From the NCBI GenBank assembly GCA_020058145.1, contig JAGVEP010000376.1, positions 1 through 9,268 on the forward strand: a DNA stretch of 9,268 nt, in the 5' to 3' direction. Below are positions 1 to 6,182 of the stretch, piece after piece (positions within the stretch are counted from its first letter, which is position 1; every line of letters starts with the position of its first letter). Source of the DNA: Phycisphaerae bacterium (GTDB taxonomy: Bacteria > Planctomycetota > Phycisphaerae > UBA1845 > Fen-1342). The notes beneath the pieces are model-generated. The model was not told the origin of the DNA and did no database searches. It worked only from the letters and a program-made list of their open reading frames with translations. The position numbers and the translations under genes were made by a program.

Positions 1-1
1 G

Positions 2-1153
2 CCGGCCGTGCAGGACGCGGGCCACAAAGGCTGCGGCGCCGCTCCGAGCGGGCTCGATCTGACGCCGCCGCCCGCCGACGCCCCGCAGCCGAAGTTCAAA
101 GCCAACGCGTTGAAATTCGAGGCCGACGCCTGGGTCAGCAAGCAAGCCGTGTTCGCGGTGGAGATCTCGAATGAAGGCGAGGCGCCGTTGGCGATCCGCC
201 TGAAGGGCGGCTGAGGGGTCAAAATCGCCGGTCAGTCTGACCGCATGATTCAGCCGCAACAGACCGAAAAGTTCGAGATCACGATGAACGCCGGCATCCG
301 GCGGGGACCGTTTAACAAGAAGATCAGCGTCACCACCAACGATCGCGAGCATCAATCGCTCCAGATCGAATGCGTCGCGAACGTGAAAGCGGCGTTCGCG
401 CTCGAGCCACCGTCCGACACCATCAATTTCGGCAGCATTCGGCGCAGCTACCCGGCTCAGAAACAGATGGTGACGATCTTGCGCGGTGACGGCGGGCCGA
501 TCCACCCGGAACTGCTGTCCACCGGGAACCCGCAAGTGGCGGCGGAACTCAAGGAAATCGAGCCGGGCGAGAAGTACGAGTTGGAAGTCGGGATTGCTCC
601 GCCGTGGCCAAACGGCATGCTGCGAAGCATCATGAACTTCACGACTGGTGTCGAGCAAGTGCCGAACCAGACCCTGAGCGTGTTCGCCAATATCGCGCCG
701 CGGCTCCAGGCCAACCCAGCGCGGCTGACCGTGCGCGCGGGGAATGCAGACGAGGCGGAGCTCGTCACCCGTCTGATGTGGGACGGTGACCCCGGGCAGG
801 TGCTGGAGGCCACGGTCAGCGATGCAAACCTGGCCGTCGAGCTGCGTGAGGAGGGCGGGGAACAGGTCATAGCTTTGCACGTCCCCGGAGGATTCAGCAC
901 CGCGGCGCGCGGCAACATCTGCAACGTGGTAGTCAAGACCGACGATCCGATCGTACCGAGCCTCCAGATTCCGGTGGCGGTGATCAATCCCACCCCGTCG
1001 GCGACGAAGACGTCGCTTCTGCCGGGGGCCGCCGCAAACTCCGCCTCGGTGCCGGGTGCAGTGACACCCAGTTCGGCGGCCCGTGCCACCACCTCGGCCA
1101 GAGAGCCGCGGATTCTCCCGACACCCACCTCGCAACCCGAGAAAACGCAGTAG
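2..1153 (+). CDS. DUF1573 domain protein with in-frame TGA, probable selenoprotein (5' partial)
   Basis: The frame is open from the left edge, so the true start and any signal peptide lie upstream. It runs to TAG at 1151-1153, broken only by TGA at 212-214 (visible codon 71). The codons between the TGA and the next ATG (245) read like protein and join the two halves into one DUF1573 domain. Upstream is a 'SNEGEAPLAI' strand; downstream are 'MIQPQQTEKFEI' and 'KKISVTTND'. In the family this spot carries an SCGC motif; here it reads G-G-(TGA)-G-V, so the TGA replaces the first Cys. Two further Ig-like beta segments follow ('INFGSI', 'TDDPIVPSLQIPV'), then a Pro/Ser/Ala/Thr-rich tail. DUF1573 proteins are usually exported or envelope-associated, with poorly known function. 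Alternatives are a sequencing error or a pseudogene, with translation restarting at ATG 245, but I see no ribosome-binding site there. The family call is firm; Sec insertion is inferred. Confidence 0.8.
212..250 (+). promoter_or_regulatory. Candidate Sec-encoding UGA with bacterial SECIS hairpin
   Basis: The TGA at 212-214 is followed by a perfect 6-bp stem, CGGTCA (229-234) with TGACCG (238-243), closing a 3-nt GTC loop (235-237). A lower 4-bp stem, AATC (223-226) with GATT (247-250), stacks beneath it across a small internal loop (227-228 / 244-246). The loop begins 20 nt after the TGA and its first base is G. Known bacterial SECIS elements, such as that of E. coli fdhF, have a short apical loop containing GU about 16-37 nt downstream of UGA, and fdhF also has a GGUC loop. 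The geometry fits that model. SelB recognition is inferred. Confidence 0.62.
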
Positions 1154-1213
1154 CGCCGGCGCTGAGCAACCGCCTCGGCGGCGCGCTCTGCGAGGTAAAT
1201 AGCGAACTCCGAC

Positions 1214-1251
1214 CAACGGGCGCGCCGCGCATCAAAGCGGCTCGCCCGTTG
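1214..1251. terminator. Strong stem-loop after the DUF1573 gene, possible terminator
   Basis: A perfect 9-bp inverted repeat, CAACGGGCG (1214-1222) with CGCCCGTTG (1243-1251), is extended inward after one mismatch by GCCGC (1224-1228) with GCGGC (1237-1241). The loop is GCATCAAA. It lies 60 nt beyond the stop of the plus-strand gene and between two convergent genes. Neither strand has a clear T-run after it, so it is not a textbook intrinsic terminator. It may end transcription in another way or simply stabilise the 3' end. Confidence 0.45.
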
Positions 1252-1310
1252 CTGTTGGGCGCGTCCTGCCGGCCGTTCGAGCAATTTCAAGAACGATGCT
1301 GCGTTCATCG

Positions 1311-1380
1311 GTGTGCCACTGCTGTGTCAGCAGTGGCTCTTCCTCGCAGGAAGCGCACTGCTCACAGAGCAGTGGCACAC
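1311..1380. repeat. 70-nt double-palindrome (REP/MITE-like) element
   Basis: The outer arms GTGTGCCACTGCT (1311-1323) and AGCAGTGGCACAC (1368-1380) are perfect inverted repeats. Pairing continues inward with few mismatches down to CTTCC/GGAAG around a TCGCA loop (1344-1348), so the whole element can fold as one long hairpin. Each half is also a palindrome on its own: CACTGCTG-TGT-CAGCAGTG on the left and CACTGCT-CACAG-AGCAGTG on the right. It can therefore switch between one long hairpin and two short ones. It sits between the 3' ends of convergent genes, a common place for REP-type elements. No transposase is present. Whether it is dispersed in the genome cannot be seen from this window. Confidence 0.6.
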
Positions 1381-1410
1381 GGCAAGCGACGCCTCATTTT
1401 TCAAACCGCT

Positions 1411-2976
1411 CTATCCTTGGAGCAGATCCACAAAGGTATTGATGTCATCGAAGTCAACGAACCCATCGTCATTGCAGTCGCCGCGGAGCCAGTTGCAGTC
1501 TGGGAAAGCGGCGTGGTACGCGTCGTAGCCGGTCAAGGCCAATACAAACGGATTGATGTCGGCGGAGTCTACCCAGCCGTCGCAGTTCATGTCGCCCTTT
1601 GGCCACGCCGGTGCGGTCACTTCACCCAGGAGCGTTATGATCCGTGCGGGCGCATCCGGCGCATTCGACGCGATCGTCAGCGTGCCGCTGCTGGGGCCCT
1701 GTGCCGAGGTGTCCATCGTGATGACGTGCGCGTTGCTGCCGCCGCCCGCCACGTCGTCGAAGGTCTCCGGCGGGGCCGTAAAGCCGGGGGTGGTCGTCAG
1801 GGTATAGCGCAGCGTGTCAATCCCGGCGGCGGACCACAGGGCCACGTTGCCGGCGTTCCAGACGCTCAGGGTCTGTTCGGCCACGCTGTTTTGCGGCACC
1901 GACCCGAAGTTGATAGTGTTCGGGTCCGAGCCGACCACCGCGGGCACGCGCAGGTCCAGGAACACGGGGATATGCCCGCCCGCCGTGGTGGCCGCGTTCA
2001 CGATGGCCTGGGCGATAGCGGCGCCGACCATGGTGTTGCCGGTAATGGTGAGCAACTGCCCATAGCTCGTGCCGTCGTTGCCCCACGCGCGATACGAGTG
2101 GTTGGCGTCATTCCAGGTGCTGGTGCTATAAGGGATGATCGGATTGCCGATGTAGTCCAGTCCGTTGCCGTCGATCAGGTTTCCACTGACGAGAAGCTGG
2201 TCGTACCGGTCGTCCATTCCGGGCGACAGGCTCGGGTCTTGAGTGTGCGTGAATTTGAGCCAGCTATTCTGGTGCCAATTTTCAGGCGTGTTGATCGGGT
2301 CGAAGAAGCGCCCCTGGTTGTTGGCCTGGCTGTCGACCAATTCCCCGTACGCCGTTTCGGTCGAAGCGCGGATGTTGAAGTCGCCGCCGAGCAGGAAGTT
2401 GCGCTGTGGGTCGAGGTTCTCGGCGTTGTCGCGGATGGCCTGGGCTTCCACGAGCCGTCGCGCGCGATCGCTGGACGTGGTGCCAGCTTTCATGTGCGTG
2501 TCGTAGCAGCACAAGACCGCCGGCACCGAGGTATAGCCCATCAGCCTCACGTCATAGCGCATGACGTTGCGCGGCGGCGCCGGGTCATTGCCGCCGTTGA
2601 TGACGACCGTGTAGCCAAGATAGGTTGCTTTGCTCGTGCGGTAGAAAAAAGCACTGACCGTGTCGGGGCCGTATACCCAAGGCGCCGCCTGCCAATCTCC
2701 CGGGCTGCCGGGGGCGCTGTTCAGGATGTTCTTGAAGGCGGTGACGGCTGCTGAGCTCGCATTCGAGAATTCCTGGCACAGAATGATGTCCGGGGCCATG
2801 GCGCGATCTTCGAACACGCTGTACACGGCGGTCTTGATGTCCGCGTCTCGTCCGCCGGTGTAGTTCGAGATGTTCCAGGTGGCCACCCGGAGTTGGGCCT
2901 GGACCGCCGTTGTCGCCAGGAAACCGACCCCGGCTGCCAAAAGAACCCAATGTCGACATGTGGGTCTGCGCACCAT
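1411..2976 (-). CDS. Secreted endonuclease/exonuclease/phosphatase with ASH-like and dockerin domains
   Basis: This is a 521-residue protein. The start is ATG 2976, preceded by GGTGGAG about 8 nt upstream and by a promoter at 3035-3063; a longer frame would begin upstream of that promoter. Residues 1-27 form a signal peptide (Arg-rich N-terminus, hydrophobic core, cleavage after VQA). The EEP fold follows, with 'ATWNIS' (N35), 'ILCQEF' (E69, metal), 'DTHMKAG' (H161), 'GGDFNIR' (D199, N201), 'YDQLLVS' (259-264) and a terminal His at 293. Residues about 345-455 resemble an ASH/choice-of-anchor beta domain ('INFGSVPQNS...WNAGN'). Residues 461-521 hold two EF-hand-like dockerin repeats ('DMNCDGWVDSADIN', 'DCNDDGFVDFDDIN'). 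Family members cleave phosphodiester bonds in nucleic acids or other substrates. The target here is unknown; extracellular nuclease is the best guess. The dockerin suggests calcium binding and attachment to a partner or surface. Confidence 0.9.
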   Translation of the reverse strand: MVRRPTCRHWVLLAAGVGFLATTAVQAQLRVATWNISNYTGGRDADIKTAVYSVFEDRAMAPDIILCQEFSNASSAAVTAFKNILNSAPGSPGDWQAAPWVYGPDTVSAFFYRTSKATYLGYTVVINGGNDPAPPRNVMRYDVRLMGYTSVPAVLCCYDTHMKAGTTSSDRARRLVEAQAIRDNAENLDPQRNFLLGGDFNIRASTETAYGELVDSQANNQGRFFDPINTPENWHQNSWLKFTHTQDPSLSPGMDDRYDQLLVSGNLIDGNGLDYIGNPIIPYSTSTWNDANHSYRAWGNDGTSYGQLLTITGNTMVGAAIAQAIVNAATTAGGHIPVFLDLRVPAVVGSDPNTINFGSVPQNSVAEQTLSVWNAGNVALWSAAGIDTLRYTLTTTPGFTAPPETFDDVAGGGSNAHVITMDTSAQGPSSGTLTIASNAPDAPARIITLLGEVTAPAWPKGDMNCDGWVDSADINPFVLALTGYDAYHAAFPDCNWLRGDCNDDGFVDFDDINTFVDLLQG

Positions 2977-3034
2977 CCAACTGTCTCCACCGTTAAGGGC
3001 TTGGGCTTCCGTCGTACCTCTCACGCGCGCGGAT

Positions 3035-3063
3035 ATTTTAGCCCAGCAGACAGATTTTCCCAA
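3035..3063 (-). promoter_or_regulatory. Sigma-70-like promoter for the secreted nuclease gene
   Basis: On the minus strand, TTGGGA (3063-3058, 4 of 6 to TTGACA) is followed after exactly 17 nt by TAAAAT (3040-3035, 5 of 6 to TATAAT). Transcription would begin near 3028, leaving a leader of about 50 nt with a GGTGGAG ribosome-binding site before ATG 2976. It lies in the AT-richer gap between this gene and the membrane-protein gene upstream, so the two genes are probably separate units. Confidence 0.5.
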
Positions 3064-3087
3064 ATGGAGTATTTTACAGGCTGGCGG

Positions 3088-4086
3088 TTACCGGTTCCGG
3101 GTTTTCTTTTTAGCCGGCTCGGTCGGGGGCGGGTCGGCTTCCGGTTGCTCGTTGTTCGCCGCGCTATCCGTCATCAGCAGCGCCCTGGCCTCGGCAGAAC
3201 GCGCGTCTTCCGTGCGCTGGCTGATCGTCAGTAGCGTGCGCCGTGCCAGGAGCACCAGCCGCAAGATCGCCCAGCCCAGGGCGAGCGCGCAGAGTGTTGC
3301 CAGCAGCTTCAACACGAGGACAAAACCCCACGGCTCGCTACCCTTCAAGGCGTGCGGTTCCAGCAGCAGAATCAGCAGTGCCGTGACCCCCAGAGCACAG
3401 GTCACCGCGAAAGCCGTGTTGGCATACGCCGCCAGTTTCTTGTTCGGCACCAACCGCATCAAATTGCCGAGGCGCTGGAGAAACACGGCCGCGGGTGCGG
3501 CGGCAAAGGCGACCTCCACCACGGGCGCCACGAACCGGCCCCACGACAGCGCCAGCGCCACGCTGAAGAGCACCAGTCCGACGCCCAGCTTGATCGCCGT
3601 GCGCGCGTTGCCGTACTTCGCCAGGTAATACGCGGCCGAGTGGCGGCCGGTGAAAACCACCGCGCCGACCAGCGCCACTACCGCGTTGAGCATTCCACAC
3701 AGGAGCACGACGAGAAATGCGTTGTCGATCGCCTGATCCAAGCCACGGGCCGAGATCAACGTCATCGCCAACCACAACCCGGCCAGGCCCGCCAGGAAGT
3801 ACATGGGGTAGAGGACGATCGGGGCCATGTTGTACAGGCGGCGGGCCTCCTGTGGCGGCGCGTCGATCAGGAACGCCCCGTACACCGAATCGTAAATGGG
3901 GTGTTGGCAGCTCGGGCAGTTGGCGTCCACGTGCTGTCCGCGCAGGTCGGTTCCACACTTGATGCAGTACCGGCGCGCAATGACGCACCGGTACACGTCG
4001 ACCGGATCGCCGCGGCGCGCCTTCCACTTGCCGCCCAAGCCCATCTCCTCACGTCTCAAGACCCGACAGTGAGTTGCTGCGCTCAT
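3088..4086 (-). CDS. Zinc-ribbon multi-pass membrane protein, function unknown
   Basis: I do not recognise a named family. The chosen ATG at 4086 gives 332 residues. A cytoplasmic-looking zinc ribbon comes first: 'YCIKCGTDLRG' and 'NCPSCQHPIYD', with Cys 41, 44, 57 and 60. About five hydrophobic segments follow, near residues 90-113, 122-146, 163-187, 220-242 and 254-281. The C-terminal tail is charged and rich in Glu, Pro and Lys ('PPPTEPAKKKTRNR'). N-terminal zinc ribbons on membrane proteins are common in planctomycetes. The start is uncertain: GAGGAG directly abuts ATG 4044 and stands 6 nt before a TTG at 4038, so translation could begin there without losing the ribbon. A TTG at 4107 is also possible. 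The gene is divergent from lysS and lies 111 nt upstream of the nuclease gene, which has its own promoter. Confidence 0.72.
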   Translation of the reverse strand: MSAATHCRVLRREEMGLGGKWKARRGDPVDVYRCVIARRYCIKCGTDLRGQHVDANCPSCQHPIYDSVYGAFLIDAPPQEARRLYNMAPIVLYPMYFLAGLAGLWLAMTLISARGLDQAIDNAFLVVLLCGMLNAVVALVGAVVFTGRHSAAYYLAKYGNARTAIKLGVGLVLFSVALALSWGRFVAPVVEVAFAAAPAAVFLQRLGNLMRLVPNKKLAAYANTAFAVTCALGVTALLILLLEPHALKGSEPWGFVLVLKLLATLCALALGWAILRLVLLARRTLLTISQRTEDARSAEARALLMTDSAANNEQPEADPPPTEPAKKKTRNR

Positions 4087-4174
4087 CGTAAGCGCTCGGT
4101 CAGTCAATTGCGAGGCCGGCCCGAATCACATCCCGGCGAAGGGTGTAGCCCAAAACTGTGGCGGAAAGCTCGCC

Positions 4175-4253
4175 GTCCGAGCCTCAGGCGCGCGCCTGGG
4201 GTCCGCGCCGCGCGCTCCGCGGGGAACCCCACGCTGGCGCGTGGGGCTCGGAC
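4175..4253. repeat. 79-nt nested palindromic element
   Basis: Perfect 9-bp outer arms, GTCCGAGCC (4175-4183) and GGCTCGGAC (4245-4253), enclose two further palindromes. These are CAGGCGCGCGCCTG (4185-4198) and the hairpin CCCCACGC-TGGC-GCGTGGGG (4227-4246). The GC-rich spacer between them can also self-pair. The outer arm shares two G bases with the right-hand hairpin, so long and short folds compete. It lies in the divergent gap upstream of lysS. It resembles a small non-autonomous palindromic repeat and carries no coding potential. Confidence 0.55.
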
Positions 4254-4286
4254 AGAAGGCTCGTCGCGCACGTCGGCGTAGGTGCG

Positions 4287-4315
4287 TGCACAGCCGTCCC
4301 TCGGGGCGTTATAGT
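4287..4315 (+). promoter_or_regulatory. Candidate lysS promoter giving a near-leaderless mRNA
   Basis: TGCACA (4287-4292, 4 of 6 to TTGACA), a 17-nt spacer and TATAGT (4310-4315, 5 of 6 to TATAAT) precede the lysS ATG by only 8 nt. Transcription starting 6-8 nt after the -10 box would place the 5' end at or next to the ATG (4324). No Shine-Dalgarno sequence is visible between the palindromic element and the ATG, which agrees with a leaderless start. An additional upstream promoter cannot be excluded. Confidence 0.45.
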
Positions 4316-4323
4316 CTCCGCCT

Positions 4324-5991
4324 ATGAGTGACCAGATTACCGACCGCAAGGCCAAACTCGACAAGATCCGCGCCCTCGGCGTCGATCCGTACGGCACACG
4401 CTTTCCCAACGTCACGTCGCACGCGGACATCCGCGCCGCGGCCGAAGGGCTGAGAATTGAGGCCGGGCAGATTTCAGCGGAACCCGCCGCCTGCTGCCGC
4501 GCCGCCGGCCGCATCGTGCTCTACCGCGACATCGGCAGCCTGATCTTCATGACGGTCCGCGACCGCAGTGGCGAGCTGCAGTTCGGGCTGAGTAAGAAGA
4601 TGCTCTTGGAAGCGACGGAGGGACGAAGGGACGAAGGGACGAAGGGGAGTAACGCCGCGCGCGTGGCTCGCTTTTCGACGCTGGACTTTCGCAACACCCT
4701 GGACGAAGGCACGCGCTCCGTCGAGCCTGTCCCCAGGAGGGCGGGCGGCGAGGACGCCGGACTCGGAGCTCCGGCGCCACAAGACCCGACGGTCCCGTGG
4801 AAAGTCGCAAAACTCCTCGATCTCGGTGACATCGTCGGCGTCGCGGGCCGCCTCGGCCGCACGAAGACCGGCGAACTGACGCTTTGGGCCGAGCAGTTCT
4901 CGCTGCTATCGAAGGCCGTGCGCCCGCCGCCTGAGAAATACCACGGTCTCACGGATATCGAGGCCCGTTACCGCCGCCGCTACGTGGATTTGGCCGCCAA
5001 CCCGGTGTCGCAGCGGGTTTTCATCCTCCGTGCCCGGATCATCGACCACATCCGCGACGTGCTGCGCCGCCGCGCGTTCATCGAGGTCGAAACGCCGGTG
5101 CTCCAGCCGATCTACGGCGGCGCCGCGGCCCGCCCGTTCCTGACGCACCATAACACGCTCGACCAGGACCTGTACTTGCGGATTTCGCCGGAGCTGTACC
5201 TGAAGCGTTGTCTCGTCGGCGGGCTGGAGCGGGTGTACGAATTTGCCCGCTGCTTCCGCAACGAAGGCATCAGCCCGCGACACAACCCCGAATTCACGAT
5301 GCTGGAGCTGTACCAGGCCTACGGCGATTATCACGACATGATGGACCTTACGGAGGAAATCGTCTCCGGCGCGGCGCGGGACTTGATCGGCTCGATGACA
5401 ATCCCATTCGGTGACCAGGAGATCGACTACACGCCCCCCTGGCCGCGGCGGAAGTACGCCGACCTATTCGCCGAGCACGTGGGATTCCCCCTGACGGACA
5501 TGGCCAAGGTCCGCGAGCGAGCCCGCCAGCTTCTGGAACAAAAGGCCACTACGCTGGACGAGCGCAAGGCCGACGACGAAATCGTCGTGAATGCGCTCTT
5601 CGAGCACTACGTCGAACGGCACCTCGTCAACCCTACGTTCGTGCTCGATTACCCCGCGTCGCTCTGCCCGCTGACCAAGCGCCACCCGCAAGACCCCAGC
5701 GTCGCGCTGCGCTTCGAGCTGTTCATAAGCGGCATGGAAATCGGCAACGCGTACAGCGAATTGAACGACCCCGCCGTCCAGCACGAGACCTTCAGTCGCC
5801 AACTCCGTGGCGAGGAGGGCGAAACGATGGCGGTCATGGACGAGGACTACGTGGAGGCGCTCGAATGCGGCCTGCCGCCCGCCGGCGGCCTCGGCCTCGG
5901 CATCGACCGCCTCGTCATGCTGCTGACCGGCTCGCCGAGCATTCGCGACGTGATCCTGTTCCCGCTCCAACGGCCGCAGGCGCTGGCATGA
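4324..5991 (+). CDS. lysS: Lysyl-tRNA synthetase, class II, with a low-complexity insertion
   Basis: This cytoplasmic enzyme charges tRNA-Lys with lysine using ATP. The 555-residue protein has an N-terminal OB-fold anticodon-binding domain ('FMTVRDRSGELQF'), then the class II core. Motif 1 is near residues 252-258 ('FIEVETPVLQPIYGGAAARPF' region), motif 2 begins at F311 ('FRNEGISPRHNPEFTMLELY') and motif 3 covers about 522-536 ('GLGLGIDRLVMLLTG'). Typical bacterial LysS has about 490-510 residues. The excess is an insertion at roughly residues 98-156, between 'LQFGLSKKMLLEA' and 'LLDLGDIVGVAG', which begins with 8-bp tandem repeats. All catalytic motifs are intact, so the protein is probably active. 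The ATG has no Shine-Dalgarno site but a -10 box just upstream. The TGA overlaps the hicA ATG (ATGA), so the two are likely translated together. Confidence 0.96.
   Translation: MSDQITDRKAKLDKIRALGVDPYGTRFPNVTSHADIRAAAEGLRIEAGQISAEPAACCRAAGRIVLYRDIGSLIFMTVRDRSGELQFGLSKKMLLEATEGRRDEGTKGSNAARVARFSTLDFRNTLDEGTRSVEPVPRRAGGEDAGLGAPAPQDPTVPWKVAKLLDLGDIVGVAGRLGRTKTGELTLWAEQFSLLSKAVRPPPEKYHGLTDIEARYRRRYVDLAANPVSQRVFILRARIIDHIRDVLRRRAFIEVETPVLQPIYGGAAARPFLTHHNTLDQDLYLRISPELYLKRCLVGGLERVYEFARCFRNEGISPRHNPEFTMLELYQAYGDYHDMMDLTEEIVSGAARDLIGSMTIPFGDQEIDYTPPWPRRKYADLFAEHVGFPLTDMAKVRERARQLLEQKATTLDERKADDEIVVNALFEHYVERHLVNPTFVLDYPASLCPLTKRHPQDPSVALRFELFISGMEIGNAYSELNDPAVQHETFSRQLRGEEGETMAVMDEDYVEALECGLPPAGGLGLGIDRLVMLLTGSPSIRDVILFPLQRPQALA
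4620..4646 (+). repeat. 8-bp tandem repeat (GGGACGAA)3 inside lysS
   Basis: Three exact copies of GGGACGAA (4620-4627, 4628-4635, 4636-4643) are followed by GGG. Twenty-four bases keep the frame, while each copy is read in a different phase (giving G-R-R-D-E-G-T-K-G). It marks the left end of the extra segment in the OB-fold domain. A 12-base match to its start (GGAGGGACGAAG) also occurs at 6423-6434. Confidence 0.85.
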
Positions 5992-6182
5992 AGCGCGCCA
6001 AGGTCCTGCGACACCTGACACGACACGGATGCGAGCTCCTTCGCGAGGGCAAACGCCACTCGGTCTACCTCAACACCGCCAATCGTCAGACGGCCCCCAT
6101 ACCCCGGCACCTTGACGTCGATTCAAGGCTAGTGCTGTTGATCTGCAAGGAACTGGGAATCGAACCCCCGTCGGAGCGCTAA
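5988..6182 (+). CDS. hicA: HicA-family mRNA interferase toxin
   Basis: This 64-residue protein has the dsRBD-like HicA fold. It starts with 'MKRAKVLRHLTRHGCELLRE', then 'GKRHSVYL' with the catalytic His at residue 24 (family motif G-x-H-x-x-Y), and then 'APIPRHLDVD' followed by a C-terminal helix ending 'ICKELGIEPP'. HicA toxins cleave mRNA and are held in check by HicB. Its ATG overlaps the lysS TGA (ATGA), so its translation is likely coupled to the synthetase. Its stop overlaps the stop of the opposing hicB-like gene by 3 bases or so. All expected HicA residues are present, so it may be active. This overlap with an essential gene, rather than an operon with its own antitoxin, is unusual. 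Confidence 0.87.
   Translation: MKRAKVLRHLTRHGCELLREGKRHSVYLNTANRQTAPIPRHLDVDSRLVLLICKELGIEPPSER

Larger units (their letters stand above)
1154..1410. other. Convergent intergenic region
   Basis: This 257-nt gap separates the 3' ends of the DUF1573 gene (+) and the nuclease gene (-). It holds the hairpin at 1214-1251 and the palindromic element at 1311-1380. A short T-run near 1395-1400 follows the second element on the plus strand. Long open frames that cross it on either strand have no recognisable protein character and are antisense to real genes. Confidence 0.7.

Noticed and set aside
8..214. A separate 68-residue gene ending at the TGA
   Set aside because: The same frame continues after the TGA with codons completing the DUF1573 domain, and 8-10 is only a GTG inside an open frame that reaches the window edge.
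212..214. TGA reassigned to Trp or Gly in this genome
   Set aside because: TGA ends lysS (5989-5991) and the STAS gene (7036-7038) at natural protein ends, and the family position here is Cys, not Trp or Gly.
457..1308. Minus-strand open frame of 283 codons opposite the DUF1573 gene
   Set aside because: It shows no domain character and is explained by high-GC codon bias of the plus-strand gene.
1249..2754. Long plus-strand open frame of 501 codons
   Set aside because: It is antisense to the nuclease gene, which has a signal peptide, catalytic motifs and a promoter. The plus-strand product is rich in Arg, Val, Ala and Gly and has no recognisable domain.
3352..4281. Plus-strand open frame of 309 codons opposite the membrane protein
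   Set aside because: Its Arg/His/Gln-rich composition is that of a shadow frame, whereas the minus strand has a zinc ribbon and clean membrane segments.
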